From Triangularia verruculosa (Eukaryota > Ascomycota > Sordariomycetes > Sordariales > Podosporaceae), in contig MU863897.1 of the NCBI GenBank assembly GCA_033296885.1, positions 248,001 to 312,000 of the forward strand: a DNA stretch of 64,000 bases. Reading direction: 5' to 3'. The notes beneath the pieces are model-generated. The model was not told the origin of the DNA. It did not search any database and worked only from the letters and a program-made list of their open reading frames with translations. A program made the position numbers and the translations under genes. Each line of letters opens with the position of its first letter. Position 1 is the first letter of the stretch. Below are positions 9,105 to 20,616 of the stretch, piece by piece.

Positions 9105-12050
9105 TCATCCGCCCCCCCTTCCCCCGTCGTCATCCACCAGCCTCCCCCACTCTAGCATCAGCCTAAACAGGTAAACCTGCCTGTCCTCCCTCCTCAACGC
9201 TTCGCTCGCCCACCGGGCGCCATGGTTGGCGATCCACCTCCCGTCTGTCGACCCGTGCTCTTTGGTCTGGTCTTTGAGCCCGACAAAGTACGCCAGGGTC
9301 GAGTGCAGCGCTTGGAAGCGGATGTCGACGGGCACGAAGTGGACCCAGGGCCGGAGGCGCTCGGTGTACCACTCCTTGAAAATCGTGCTCAGGAAGGGGA
9401 CGTTGCCTGGGGAGGCGAGGACCGAGGGGAAGAGGGGGGAGGGACCGGTGTCGGTGTCGAGGGTGAGGATGTATTGGTTTTTGAACGGGTCGGTGGTGGT
9501 GGATTCTTTAATGGAGTGACTGGAAAAATCGTGGGGACAAGAGGCGAGGGTGATGTCGCAGGGGGAGTAGGAGGAGAAGGCGACGTCAAAGGGGAGCAGG
9601 GAGTTGACTGGGGCCGTGAGGACCTCGCGGTAGTGGGCCTTGTCCCTTTTGGCGTTGGGGAGGAGCATGCGGTGTTTTTGGGTAGAAAAAGGGGCGAGAT
9701 TGGTGAGGTGGACGAGGCGTTCCTGTTGGCCGCCGCGGAGCAGCTCTTTGGGGGAGAACACCCGGGAGATTTTCTCGCGGTAGAAGAGTTTCTTTTGATT
9801 CTTTTCAAAAGGTTGGGATTTTGGCGGGAAGGGTTCCTTGAGCTCGGACGGGCGTTTTAGGGGGAGGATGATGTCGGCGTAGTTATCTGTCTTGGATCTG
9901 CTAAAGATAGGGAGGAGATCTGTGAATGGGAGCACCTCTACAGCGGCCATGTGAAAGCTGTGCAGTCTCATGAGGTCGGGCTGGTGGCAGAGTTCGAGGG
10001 ACAGGCCCTGGTTGGTGAGAAACTGCCCGTTGGATTGAGGTTTGGCACAGGAAGAGCAAAAGTCACGGATGTCCCAGTGGACTCCAGATCTGACTTTTGT
10101 TCCGGTAGGACAGGTTAGAGCTGTCAATTCTCGAAGGGCGTCTGGTTGCATAGCGTTCCTCAACATGTCTGTCTTGTCGGCATTTTCAGCCAGCTTTGGT
10201 TCAGGCATGTCATCCTCCACACTTTCGTCGTCTCTCGAGCCACCACCAGGCAATAAGCTCGAGCTTTTCTTCCTCTTCATACCCGCGGCGGCTGATCGTT
10301 GAATCTGGTCCCACGGTGCCAGCACCCTCGGCCGCTCTTCCAGGTTGATTGCCATCTCGAAATCTGGTAGATGTTCCGCAAAATCCTTGGTCAACTCAAC
10401 CAACTCATCCATGACCGCCTTGTAAGGGTTCGTTTGAGGTAAATTGTGCTTCGCAGTCCCGTTTTGGATCTTGAGCAGCGCCATATCAAACTCTTTTGCT
10501 GCCCTTCTTGTATCCTCCCTCAATTTCACTGGCGAGATCCCCCAAAAAGGCAGGATATCATCACCCATCTGCTTGAAGTGATCCATAATGGGCGACTTCT
10601 TCTCATTTGCAAACTCCCACCACTTGTCAAACCCCTTCGGTGGAGCCCTCCCATGATTCCTTTCCTGATATTCTCGCACCGCCGCCGGCAACGAGTCACT
10701 GTAGTCTGCGTGAATCAACCATCTGTCCGACTCGACCCTCGCATCATAGATAATCTTGCTCAGAGGGTGCGCATTCATCCCCTTGCTCATCTTGATGGGC
10801 GTGAAAATGCTGACTGCGATCACCAGCAGCAGCAACAGGAATACCACCAAACTCCTGTGTATGAATGCCACTCTTCTGACATCGGTCGAGTAAACAAACA
10901 GGGAGAATCCGACCGATATCGCCACGACTGCTCCCCAAGTTGCCCATCCCGACACATTCTCCCAACTCCCCAATGTGAAGACCTTGTGGAGTGATATCAA
11001 CAGCCCAGTGATGAAGGTGACAACTCCAACAAGACCTAGTACGTTTCCTCCCTCCGGTGCAAGAAGACTACTTGACACTAACAGAGTAGCCAGCGTCAAG
11101 CCATCAATAACGCAATCGAACCAAAAAAGCGGATCGCCCCCCATCCTATCGCCACTCATAACCCAAAGAAGACCTGCTCCCAGCCCAGAAACAAGTAATA
11201 TCCCCGCCAGAGTCCTCAGCCTCGACTTGGTAGTTCTTGCCCAGGCCAGAATTCTCCATGCAATGATAACGATCGCTGCGTCCAGAACAACGCCCGTCCA
11301 CTGCACAAACACCACAAACTTTGCCCAGTCATTCCGGGACGAACAAAATAGTGTTGATTTCGGTTCTGATGTCAGAGCGAGGTAGACCCCAAACGATAGC
11401 AAAGATGTAGAAATGACGGCAACGTAGAGAGATTTTGCCACAAAGTCTGAGAAAGCCTCGTACATGGTCTGGGTGAACTCTTCTCTCTCATCATCAAACG
11501 TGCGGGCTCGACGTGGGGAGGCATAGAGCTGATAAGCAATGATGAGAAGAGGGAGGAAGGCCTCCAACCCCGGCTTGGAACACTGAAGGTCGGCGGTGAC
11601 TCGGTGGAAGGATTCAAGACGGAGGATGATGCAGATGATTAGGATGAGGACGAAGTACCGTCGTGGTTTCTTTGGGAGATTCCGTTGAGATATTGGCTTG
11701 GTTTTGTTGCCTGTGGAAGATAGGCCGAGTTCATCGTCGAATCGGCCATTTGCCCCTGGGAGCCAGGCGGAGAAGTGGCTGATGGCGTAAGAGGTGAAAG
11801 AGGCGATGAGAAGGATGAGGGTTGATGAGAGGCGTGGTTGTTCTGCTTCATGTTAGTGATTTTGTCGAGCATGCAGATTTCAATGAGACGTACCAACAAT
11901 TTGGTGGTCTTCTACACTGTTGATGAGCCAAAGGAAGGAGGTCACGGCGCTGGATGCAAATGTTAGCTTATGGGCTTGTAACAAGTCGCAACGTTGTGAG
12001 TGAGAGTGGTTCCCAGGTTCTTACCATAAGGCCGCCAGTTGGCTCGACAT
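9105..12050 (-). CDS. Polytopic membrane GT90/CAP10-type glycosyltransferase
   Basis: Three exons: 12025-12050, 11894-11949 and 9105-11842. Joins keep phase and give 939 residues. The first intron starts GTAAG; both introns end in CAG, the second preceded by CTAAC. The start MSSQLAALCAV begins a hydrophobic N-terminus. About ten membrane segments fill roughly the first 360 residues. The C-terminal half is the GT90 (CAP10-like) catalytic region, with RVLAPWDQIQRSAAAG and, near residues 820-930, DTDTGPSPLFPSVLAS, KEWYTERLRPWVHFVPVD and a final W..EALRREDRQVYLFR block. Family members (for example Cryptococcus CAP-type proteins and Cxt1 xylosyltransferase) act in the Golgi on extracellular glycans; donor and acceptor here are unknown. 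It shares a divergent promoter with the palmitoyltransferase gene. Confidence 0.85.
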
Positions 12051-12558
12051 GATGACCAAAGCGTTATCGTTTGGAATCGCCCATTGAGTGAACTGAATTG
12101 GCGAACTGATGTAAACAGTACCCAACAAAAGAGTGTCTGTGAAAATAAAGGTTCACCTCAAAAGACAACATGAATTGCAAGTGTCAGGTTGCTTATGATG
12201 TCTGAATTGGCAGTTATGGACCCTTGTTTGGGACCCTTTCTAACGGTCCGTATTTTCGGGTGCACGGGTAATTAGCCCCTGAACAGCACTAAAAAGGTAC
12301 TTGAATCCGTCACCCATTTTAGCGACTGTTCCAAGTATTTCGCTAACCTCGCTTCTCTTGGCAAGTGACGTTGGCCAACACTTTTTGGTGCTGCGCGTCT
12401 CCCAACGCGCCTGTATGCCGTGTACCTAGATGGATGCCTTCGTACAACATCCGATACTTCCAGCTCGCATTTGACGGCAACACCACCGCCGAACGAATAG
12501 CTTCCTCGACAAGCACCGAACGAGTATCGCCGATGGAAGCAACAAACAATCTTTCGCA
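12051..12558. promoter_or_regulatory. Divergent promoter between GT90 and PFA4
   Basis: 508 bp separates the two opposite start codons, so both core promoters and both 5' UTRs must lie here. Short out-of-phase open frames cover part of it but look like noise. No canonical TATA box is obvious. Confidence 0.6.
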
Positions 12559-14004
12559 ATGACAGCACATCCCCTCGCTGGGCCCCAGACCACGGGCCTA
12601 CACCTCTTCTACGTGCCCTCCGTCGTCGCCCTCATCACGTTCCAGGGTTACTTTTCCCAGTACCTCTTCAACACCTCCCCTGACCTCCGGCCCGGGCCCC
12701 TCACCTTCCGAGAGAAGGTAATATTCAACGGCTTGCTTGTCTGCCTCTGGTGGACATACTACAAAGCCTGCACCATCGACCCCGGCCGCTTTGTCTTCTC
12801 CCCCTCGTCCGACGATGCCACCACCACCACCACCGTCAGCACCGACAAGAAGCCCAAATCACCACCAAACAAACGCTACTGCAAAAAATGCCAGGCCTTC
12901 AAACCGCCCCGCGCCCACCACTGCCGTCACTGCGCCCGCTGCATCCCCCGAATGGACCACCACTGCCCCTGGACCAACAACTGCGTTTCTCTCACCACCT
13001 TCCCCTACTTCCTCCGCTTCCTCCTCTACACCAACATCGCCCTCCTCTACCTCTCCAACCTCCTCTACACCCGCCTACGCTACATCTGGTCCGACCGGCA
13101 CCTCCCCTCCTACCTCGGCCCTTCGCTCTTCAGCCTCATCTCCATCACCCTCCTCTGCCTCGCCAACTTTGGCACCTTTTTCGCCCTCTTCATCCTCCTC
13201 GTCACCACCCTAAAGTCATGGGTCATGAACACAACCCTGATCGAAATGTGGGAGCTCGACCGCCACAACTCCCTCATCTCCAAGTTCTCCTCGTCGTCGT
13301 CCAGCCACGACGACTACTGGACCGACGACTTCGACCCGGCCTCCCTCTCCCGAATCGAGTTCCCTTACGACCTCGGCTTCTTCAAGAACATGGCCCAGGC
13401 GATGGGGACGGCAAACCCGCTAAGGTGGTTCCTTCCCATCGGCGGCGGCGGTCCGAAACTGGCCGACCAGAAAAGAGGCGGGTTGGGGTGGGAGTACGAC
13501 GAGAATGGGTTTAATGATTGGGAGGGGATGTGGCCTCCCCCGGATTTGGAAAAGGAAAGACGGGCGAAGCAGGGCGGTTGGGCGTACAGCAAGAAGCAGC
13601 AGCAGCAGGAGGAGGAGCAAGAAAGAGCGGATGATTACTATTATGGCGGGAACGGGTTTGGCGGCGGGGAGAATATCAAGGCTGCCTTTGCGCGGAGACA
13701 GCAGGAGGATTTCGCGAGGAGGCAGAGGGGGGCGGGGCTGCAGCAGCTGGGATCGCGATCGGGGATAGCAGGAGAGTTGGAGGAAGATGAAGACGAACTG
13801 GAATGGACGGGGGAGAAGCAGCAGTCCCGCTGGAGGAACAGTGAAGGAGATAGGCTGTGGGACTACGGGGTCGATGAGGATGAGGATGATGACTATATTA
13901 CGAAAGAGGAGGCGGTGGCGGTGGATGAAGAGGATGACGACGTGCCGCTTGCTGAGCTGATAAGGAGAAGGAAAGTGTTGGCGAAGAAAGACGATGATCC
14001 ATGA
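12559..14004 (+). CDS. PFA4: DHHC palmitoyltransferase, Pfa4-like
   Basis: A single-exon, 481-residue protein. It has four hydrophobic segments (about residues 14-34, 54-70, 148-168 and 182-210) around a cytosolic cysteine-rich DHHC domain. This domain runs from NKRYCKKCQAFKPPRAHHC (about 104-122) to MDHHCPWTNNCV, with DHHC at 133-136. The C-terminal TTLKSWVMNTTLIEMWE region contains the TTxE motif of the family. The order and the short N-terminus match Pfa4, the ER enzyme that palmitoylates chitin synthase Chs3 in yeast. The C-terminal third (about 300-481) is unusually long, rich in acidic, Gln and Gly runs, and predicted disordered. It is convergent with MYO1, with 313 bp between stops. 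Confidence 0.92.
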   Translation: MTAHPLAGPQTTGLHLFYVPSVVALITFQGYFSQYLFNTSPDLRPGPLTFREKVIFNGLLVCLWWTYYKACTIDPGRFVFSPSSDDATTTTTVSTDKKPKSPPNKRYCKKCQAFKPPRAHHCRHCARCIPRMDHHCPWTNNCVSLTTFPYFLRFLLYTNIALLYLSNLLYTRLRYIWSDRHLPSYLGPSLFSLISITLLCLANFGTFFALFILLVTTLKSWVMNTTLIEMWELDRHNSLISKFSSSSSSHDDYWTDDFDPASLSRIEFPYDLGFFKNMAQAMGTANPLRWFLPIGGGGPKLADQKRGGLGWEYDENGFNDWEGMWPPPDLEKERRAKQGGWAYSKKQQQQEEEQERADDYYYGGNGFGGGENIKAAFARRQQEDFARRQRGAGLQQLGSRSGIAGELEEDEDELEWTGEKQQSRWRNSEGDRLWDYGVDEDEDDDYITKEEAVAVDEEDDDVPLAELIRRRKVLAKKDDDP

Positions 14005-14317
14005 GCCATTTATAGACTTGAAATACACAAATGGTAATAAAAGAGAAGACTTTGAAATCAGGACTTGCTCCTTGCAGGGAGCTGATGGCAAGTAAAGAAG
14101 TCTGTATAAAAATATTTCTATTCTGAATCAAATTTATCCCCTACTACCCACACGACGAGAACAATTTTCGCTACCACCAATTCCACTGTTGTTTTGCCTT
14201 GCCTTTCGCAGGACCGCCAACACAACCCAACACCTGATATCAAATCGATTCGACCCCACAAAAGGAATATAATAAAAAACATTACGAAAAAAATAATCTC
14301 CCTTTCCTCAAAGCTGC
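14005..14317. terminator. Convergent 3' region of PFA4 and MYO1
   Basis: 313 bp between two convergent stops. AATAAAA at 14036-14042, 32 bp after the PFA4 stop, is a plausible polyadenylation signal. An A-rich stretch at 14272-14295 lies close to the MYO1 stop. The transcripts probably overlap or end very near each other. Confidence 0.45.
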
Positions 14318-17300
14318 TCACCAGTCATCGTCGTCATCCTTCTTACTCGCCATGGCTTGCTTCCTAGCCAACAACGCCTCCGCCAACCCTCCTGCCATGC
14401 TGGGAGTGGGGGTATTACTCCTCGAAGCAGAGCTACTTCCACCCTCGCTACCATTCAGGCTCATCCCACTGTCCCTCGCCTGCAGTCCCACGGGCTTCCT
14501 GCTAGCAACCGGTCTCTTCGCGGGAGGCTGAGGAGCGCCAGGTCTTGCCGGGGGAGGGGGAGGTGCCCGGGGAGACGCGACTGGAGGAGGGGCTTGCTCC
14601 TCAACATAAGCCGCGGGAACCCAGGCTTGTCCTGCGCCTGTTTTTGCTAGCCACCAGCCTGTACGTAACACATGACGTTAGTTATCGACCTGAATAATAA
14701 GGAAAAAGACATACCGTTGTTCTCCTTCTGCACAATCTCGATTAGCTGTCCGGTGGTGATGGACATTTCGTTTTCCTTTGTCCCCGCAAAGTCGTATAGG
14801 ACCCTGGCCATAATCTTGGGCTTTGCTGCGGGCGGGGCAGGCGGAGGAGGTGGTGGCGCGCGCGTAGCGGAGGAGTTGGACTGGTTACGGGTATGACTGG
14901 GTAAGCTCACCGCTGCCTGGGCGCCGGCGGGTGTAGGAACTGGCCGTGGTGTCGGAACTGGTCTAGATGTGGCAGCTGGAGTAGCAGCAGCACCTGGCCG
15001 AGGCTGAGGCTTGCGGTTATTGGTGACTCTCGACGGTCTGCCACCCGGTCCGCCAGGCCTAATAAGTTTGCCCTTGGTGATTGGCTTGGGGGGGACAGGC
15101 TTGCCCTTGGGGGTTGGCCGCGAGACGGAGTTGGCAGGCTCGCCTTGTGATGTATGCACGGTACTGCTCTTGTAGAAGTCGGCCTGGGTGGGTGCGTCCT
15201 TGAGCACCTTGACCAGCTGCATCTTTCCTGGCTTCTTGGCGTACTCGATTGTCTCTGCAATCTTCAGGTTGAAGCCGCCGGGCATGACTCTTTTCATCTG
15301 CGTGAACATCTCGGTCTTGAGGACACAGTTAAGAAGAGGATCCGCTTCCTGTTGCGAACCAACACCCAAGGAGAACCAGTCGTCCCGAGCCGTTGAAGCG
15401 CTGATGAACTTGATGGCACCCAGTGGGAAGGATTTCTCCACCACAATTTGAGGCTGATTCTGGACAAGCATCTGCGCAACAATGTAGTACTTGCTGTTGG
15501 TGACAATGATGATTCTCGGGCTTGGCTTGCTGGATCGACCAAACTTGGCCTCCAAAATCTCTCCACGGCACGAAAACACGGCATTTTCGTTGCTAGAGAG
15601 GTTGATGGATTTTCGGATGTGAGCCCCAGGACCATTGCTGGCGTTGATGCCCAGGTAATCGCCCAGGAACCGCCTGGAACCCAGAATACTCATTCTTCTG
15701 CGCTCCTTGCGCCCTTGCAGTACCCTGTGGCCTTCATCTCGGAGCTGCAGATATTCGGCTCCAACCCGCTTCTTCCTCCAGAATCGCTGGATGCGTGTGG
15801 CGGCCTCTGCCCTATACGCCAAATATGCACGCCACATGCGTTGGATACGTGTTGCCATGTTGTGCCAATACCGATCACGCATGTGCTCAAGAGCAAAGAG
15901 AGTCTCGGGCGACTTGATAAAGGCCTTTGTAACACCAAGCTGCCATTCCTCCTGCGGAATACTAGTGTCCTTCAGGATTTGTTTGGTTGCTGCTTCATAA
16001 GAGCCGTCCCACGTATACTCGCCAGCGTACGACGTGGCGGGTGACAGCAGGAAGAATCGATCCACAAACTTTTCAAAAGACTGACGATAGGCGAAGCCAG
16101 CACGACGGATACGTACGTTCTCTTGAAGACCGAGGTACTTGATCTGATGCAAGACGTTCGGGACAGTGTACTCTGTGGGCGACTTGTTCTCGTTGGGCTT
16201 GATAGTACGGATGTACGACGGTTGACATTTCATGAGCGTCTCCACCAAGGCGTTGGCCGAAGTTTTGATCCTATCACCGGCTGTTGGTGGTTGCTTTCTG
16301 TTGTCCTGGTCAACCTGATTGGGGAAAATAGCGTGTACAAATGGATTCTGGCTGGCCTGGAACATGTTCAAGAGCCCCTTGAGGAGAAGATCTTTGTTCT
16401 TGTCGGTGATGCCGTCCACGGTATACGTCACATCGCCAGCATAGTGCTTGATGATGAAATTACCCTGGCGGGGGGTAAGGTGGGCATTTGACATGCCGTT
16501 GATACTCTGCATAAAGGTGCGATCACAGGCGGCAGGATCCGCATGGGCGGTCTTGGTGGCGTCCTTCATGGCCGAGAAGACACCAGGAGGCCTTACGGAC
16601 TCGATCAGATCGCATACAACCTTGTTGTCGAAGTACTTGATGGGTGTCCACTTGATCTGCTCTCTCGCGTACTCCTCTTGCTCGGCCTTGAGGGTGAGCT
16701 GAATGAAGATCTGCTGCAGCTTCTCGTTGACGTAGTTGATGCAAAGCTGCTCGAAGCTGTTCTTCTCAAAGATTTCGAACCCGTAAATATCAAGGATACC
16801 GATGGAGTTGGAGGTGGCCTGTCTGGCCTTCAGAGACTGATTGATCCGCTCCACAATCCAGTCAAACAAGTTATTGTAAATAGCCTTGGCCAAGGCATCT
16901 CGGGTCGCCGTTGCCTGAGCCACGTTCGAGGGCGATTCGATGACTTCGCCGTTTCGTGGTGTCAGAATGCGAATAGTGATGGCGTGAACGAGCTTGGCCG
17001 GATCAACTTCGAGAAGGTAGGCCAGGAAATCCACCACGGACGAATCAGAGACAGTCGCATAACCGTCATCTCCTTCCCGGAATACGAGATTACCCGTCCA
17101 CAGGACCGCGGCCAGCATGCGGAAGATGTTGTCCTGTTCTGCCTGGGAAAGACCAATCACCTTCATGGCATTGAGCGTATCCTGATACTCGGCCAAATCA
17201 TCGATCCCATCCACATTTAAGCATTTTGATTTGCTGGTATAGAGGTATGTCTCGGGCTTTTGGATACCGAACATTTGGCGATAGTTCTCAGAAGCACCCT

Positions 17301-18136
17301 TGGTGAACTGGTAAAAGATATGGAAGTTGCGCTCGTTGGTGATTTGGCCGACGACACGCGACTTCTCCAGAAGGTAGTTGGTGATATCTGCACCGACTGG
17401 CTCGCCCTGGGCGTTGAAGTGAATCTGCAGGTACTTGCCGAAGCGGGAAGAGTTGTTATTCCGCAGCGTCTTTGCGTTTCCAAAAGATTCAAGCAAAGGA
17501 TTGGTAGCCAGAACCATGTCCTTGATCTGCTGAATATCTCCTCCCGCCTCACCTCCCGACACGTTGGCAATGTACTGCATGATGCGCTTCGCCGCCTCCG
17601 TTTTGCCCGCACCAGATTCGCCCGAGATAATCACACACTGGTTGTCCTTGTAGGCCTTCATGTTGTAGTAGGCAGATTCGGCAATAGCGAAGACATGTGG
17701 TGGCATCTCCAGTCTGTTCTTTCCACGGTAGCTGTTGAGGACCTGGTCGGTGTAGATACCGAGATCCCGAAAGGGGTTGACGGATACCAACACATGGCCG
17801 ATATAGGTATAGATCTGTCCGCCCTCGAATCGTTGCTTGAGATTGTCGTTGATGGCCTCGTTCGACACAGTACGCAGCAGGGTCAGGTCCGATACACCAA
17901 TCTCTTTCTTCTTGGTAGTGTCGAACGTCGCCTTCTTTGGCTTGGCCGAGCTGGAGGCTCCGCCAGCAGAGCGCTCGGCCCGCGCAGCCTTGTCCTTTGC
18001 GCGTCTCGTTATACCCTGGAAAGACAGGCAAGGTTAGTGAAGCTATTCAGGGGACCGGATGGGGCAGAAGCATGCCGGCGCCGGGCGCGAAAGCGCAGCT
18101 CCGAAAGCCGTGCAGGCGGATGCTCGTGCTCACCAT
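14318..18136 (-). CDS. MYO1: Class I myosin (myosin-1, MyoA/Myo1)
   Basis: Exons 18134-18136 (ATG only), 14715-18015 and 14318-14658 give 1214 residues, normal for fungal myosin-1. The motor head (about 45-720) has the P-loop GESGAGKT at 133-140, switch I NNNSSRFGKY and switch II DIYGFEIFEKNSFEQLCINY. Two IQ motifs (MATRIQRMWRAY, AATRIQRFWRKKR) are followed by the membrane-binding TH1 tail, a proline-rich stretch, an SH3 domain split by the second intron (IMARVLYDFAG...WWLAKTG...WVPAAYVEE), and an acidic tail ending DDDDDW, the Arp2/3-activating signature. It works at endocytic actin patches and hyphal tips. The residue at the TEDS position is Glu358 rather than Ser/Thr. The 118-bp first intron starts directly after the ATG. 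Confidence 0.97.
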
Positions 18137-18590
18137 GGTGGGCGTGTCATGCAGATGCGACTCGAAACGCCAGATGTAGGGGGTGAACTGTAAGAATGAT
18201 CACAGTCGTGGGCCGTCGGGGCAGGCCGTAAGATGCGCGGGCAACAGATACTCAGTAAGAGGGGCAATGGACGAGTCCCGTAGTGGGCAGCTTGAAAGAT
18301 GTTGCAATAGAAGTGGTGGTGTCTTGGAAGGTAGCGGCTGCTTCCAGGTGCCTGTCTCCTTTTCCCAAAGTCCGAGGATCCTTGACAGTGTGCAGTGGTG
18401 CCTGACAGTGACGAAAGCCCGCCAGAAATTGGTGGGGTTGCTCCTGTTGGCGGGCAGCGGAGGGCGCCGTCCAATCATAGCAGTCCATTTCAGCAAAAGG
18501 CCCCGCCACAGCACTCGTGTCGCGATGTGCTCAGCCACAGCTCAGCAGGTTTGCGTGGAATCTCTATTCTCTCCAGCAACTGCCACGCAA

Positions 18591-18618
18591 GCCGAGCCAC
18601 GCCAGCCGAGCCACGCCA
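18591..18618. repeat. Direct tandem repeat, two 14-bp copies
   Basis: GCCGAGCCACGCCA at 18591-18604 is repeated exactly at 18605-18618. It lies about 460 bp upstream of the MYO1 start codon and could be promoter-linked or incidental. Confidence 0.8.
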
Positions 18619-20616
18619 ATGCAAATACTTTACCACTCACCGGAGATATCATGGCGCACCCAGACTACGATGTCCTAGGCACTCGGACTACAAATCGCAC
18701 AGTCCCCGGCAAGAAGGTTGGTCGACCATCCCCCAGCGGTGATGTCTTGAGGACAAGTGTTATACACTGCTGGGCAGCACCCGCCACAAAGCAGAACCCG
18801 CCGCCAAATTCGCCAATCTCAGTCGTCTTTCATCTGAAGAGGCTCGCCATGATGGAGGTGCACGCTGCACGACTGGCTTGGGCTCCTCTCCACCATGTTG
18901 CTGGCTGACTCTTGAGAGGTTTTCGACGACGTCTGTTGGCGAAATCTGGGTTCGGAAAACCATCAGAACAACAACAGCACAAAGGACGGGAACGAGGAGA
19001 CTCACTCTTTTATAGCCAGGAGTAGGTCCCGAGTGTCTGGCTCAACGCATCTGGGTGCTCTCCGGTGTTCAAGAAATCGTACGATTCCCCACGTGCGGCA
19101 GGACCCGGATCGTCTCGAGGCGCCTTCGAAGGCCAGGATAAGATGGTGTGCACCTAGCATGCCACGCGTTTGCAAACAAGCTTAAAAGAATGCAGATTGT
19201 CTTTCGAAGATCAATGATGTCTCGGGAGAACATCCATACACTGTTTCTGCAACTTCATCAGCGACAGAAGCTGCTGTTGCTGTTGACTTTGCTGAAAGAA
19301 AAGAGCCAAGCTTCTCCCAGACACCCACCACACAACAGCCACCAAGCGCCCCGGAAATATGTTTGCTTTCTCCGAATCTCCCTCCTTATTTTTCTTCGAG
19401 CTGGTCTCGTCAATGCCAGCCCACTTTACGACGACCTTTGAAGCGGCTGCCGGTACTGCGTAGCGAGACTAGGTAGTCCGTAGCCAGGGCTTGTTTCAAG
19501 GCCTTGGATTTGACGACCATCCCTTCTCGATGCCGCAACAATCCATCTGATCAAGGCGCCATCGCGTCGAAGAAAAGGATCCTGCCCCCTGCATGTCGCA
19601 GTCGCAGAGCTGTCCGAGCTCTCGAGGTGCAATCACCATCCCACGCCCGTTCGTTTGAGGCTACCGGTTAACAGGGAACTCTGAATGTACATCCGGTACT
19701 GGTGAGGCACCAAAGGTCTGGAGCCTTCAGTCGAAGGAACCATCTTGTTAGAAACCAAAATCCCATCCAAGATCGGCATGGGAATCTGTGTAACGCGGGC
19801 ATGGGATTTGCCGCAGCCGAACTTGTTGCAGCCTTCAAGAACCCCTTCATGATTGGCCCAATCATGAGACCAACAGCAATACGTTCACCGTTGAATCTTG
19901 TGTTCAGTATTCGGCCAACTTGCACCGATTGCGGTCTCTGTGGTCTGCATTTAAGAGCGCTCCTGTGCCTCTCGTGGCCGATATTATTGGCCTCGTGAGG
20001 TCAAGCCCGGGCACCACGACGGTCAAAGGTGGAGGGGAGGACATTGATGGAAGTCCAAAGTACTATGAGAAGAGTGTCACTGCGCCTTAGCCGGTCTACC
20101 TAGACGAGGCCACAATGCGGCACTTATAATTAGACCTTTCTAACCGCACTAGGAATCTTTGCCAACGAAACGCCAGCTGCAGACAACACTTCGGATGATA
20201 CCGAGGGATAAAGATACAAGAGTTGAACGTCACAGTGGTGAGACTGAACAGGATGATGCCGTTGGAGATACGGTGAGTCGATTCCTGGCGCGGACCATGG
20301 CCAAGATGTGATGTGATGAACTTGATGACTGCTAGTCTCAACCATGATCCTAACCTAGATCCGCTGCGAAGCATGTGGAACCACTCAGGAGGCGACAGTC
20401 CCTCACATACCTCGGTGCGAACATTGTCGATGCGGAAATGCAGGCCTGCAAGTCACGAAACGCTGTCCTGCTGATTGGCGGCTTCGCAACGTGCCACGGC
20501 CCAAAGCTGCCTAGTGGCCCGTGGCATTTCTTTCGGAACAAATCGAATTTGATGCTATCGTTCGAGATTCCAGTTGTTTAAGCGCCCGCGAGGTCTTGGT
20601 ATCAGAATGCCCATGT

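Noticed and set aside
9222..9860. 212-codon plus-strand frame rich in Gly, Glu and Val
   Set aside because: Lies wholly antisense to the conserved GT90 catalytic region; its composition is a mirror of that gene's codons.
17260..18186. 308-codon plus-strand frame
   Set aside because: Antisense to the MYO1 motor domain and its first intron; a shadow frame.
20096..20374. 92-codon minus-strand frame with hydrophobic segments
   Set aside because: Short, no homologue recognised, and flanked by stops in all frames.
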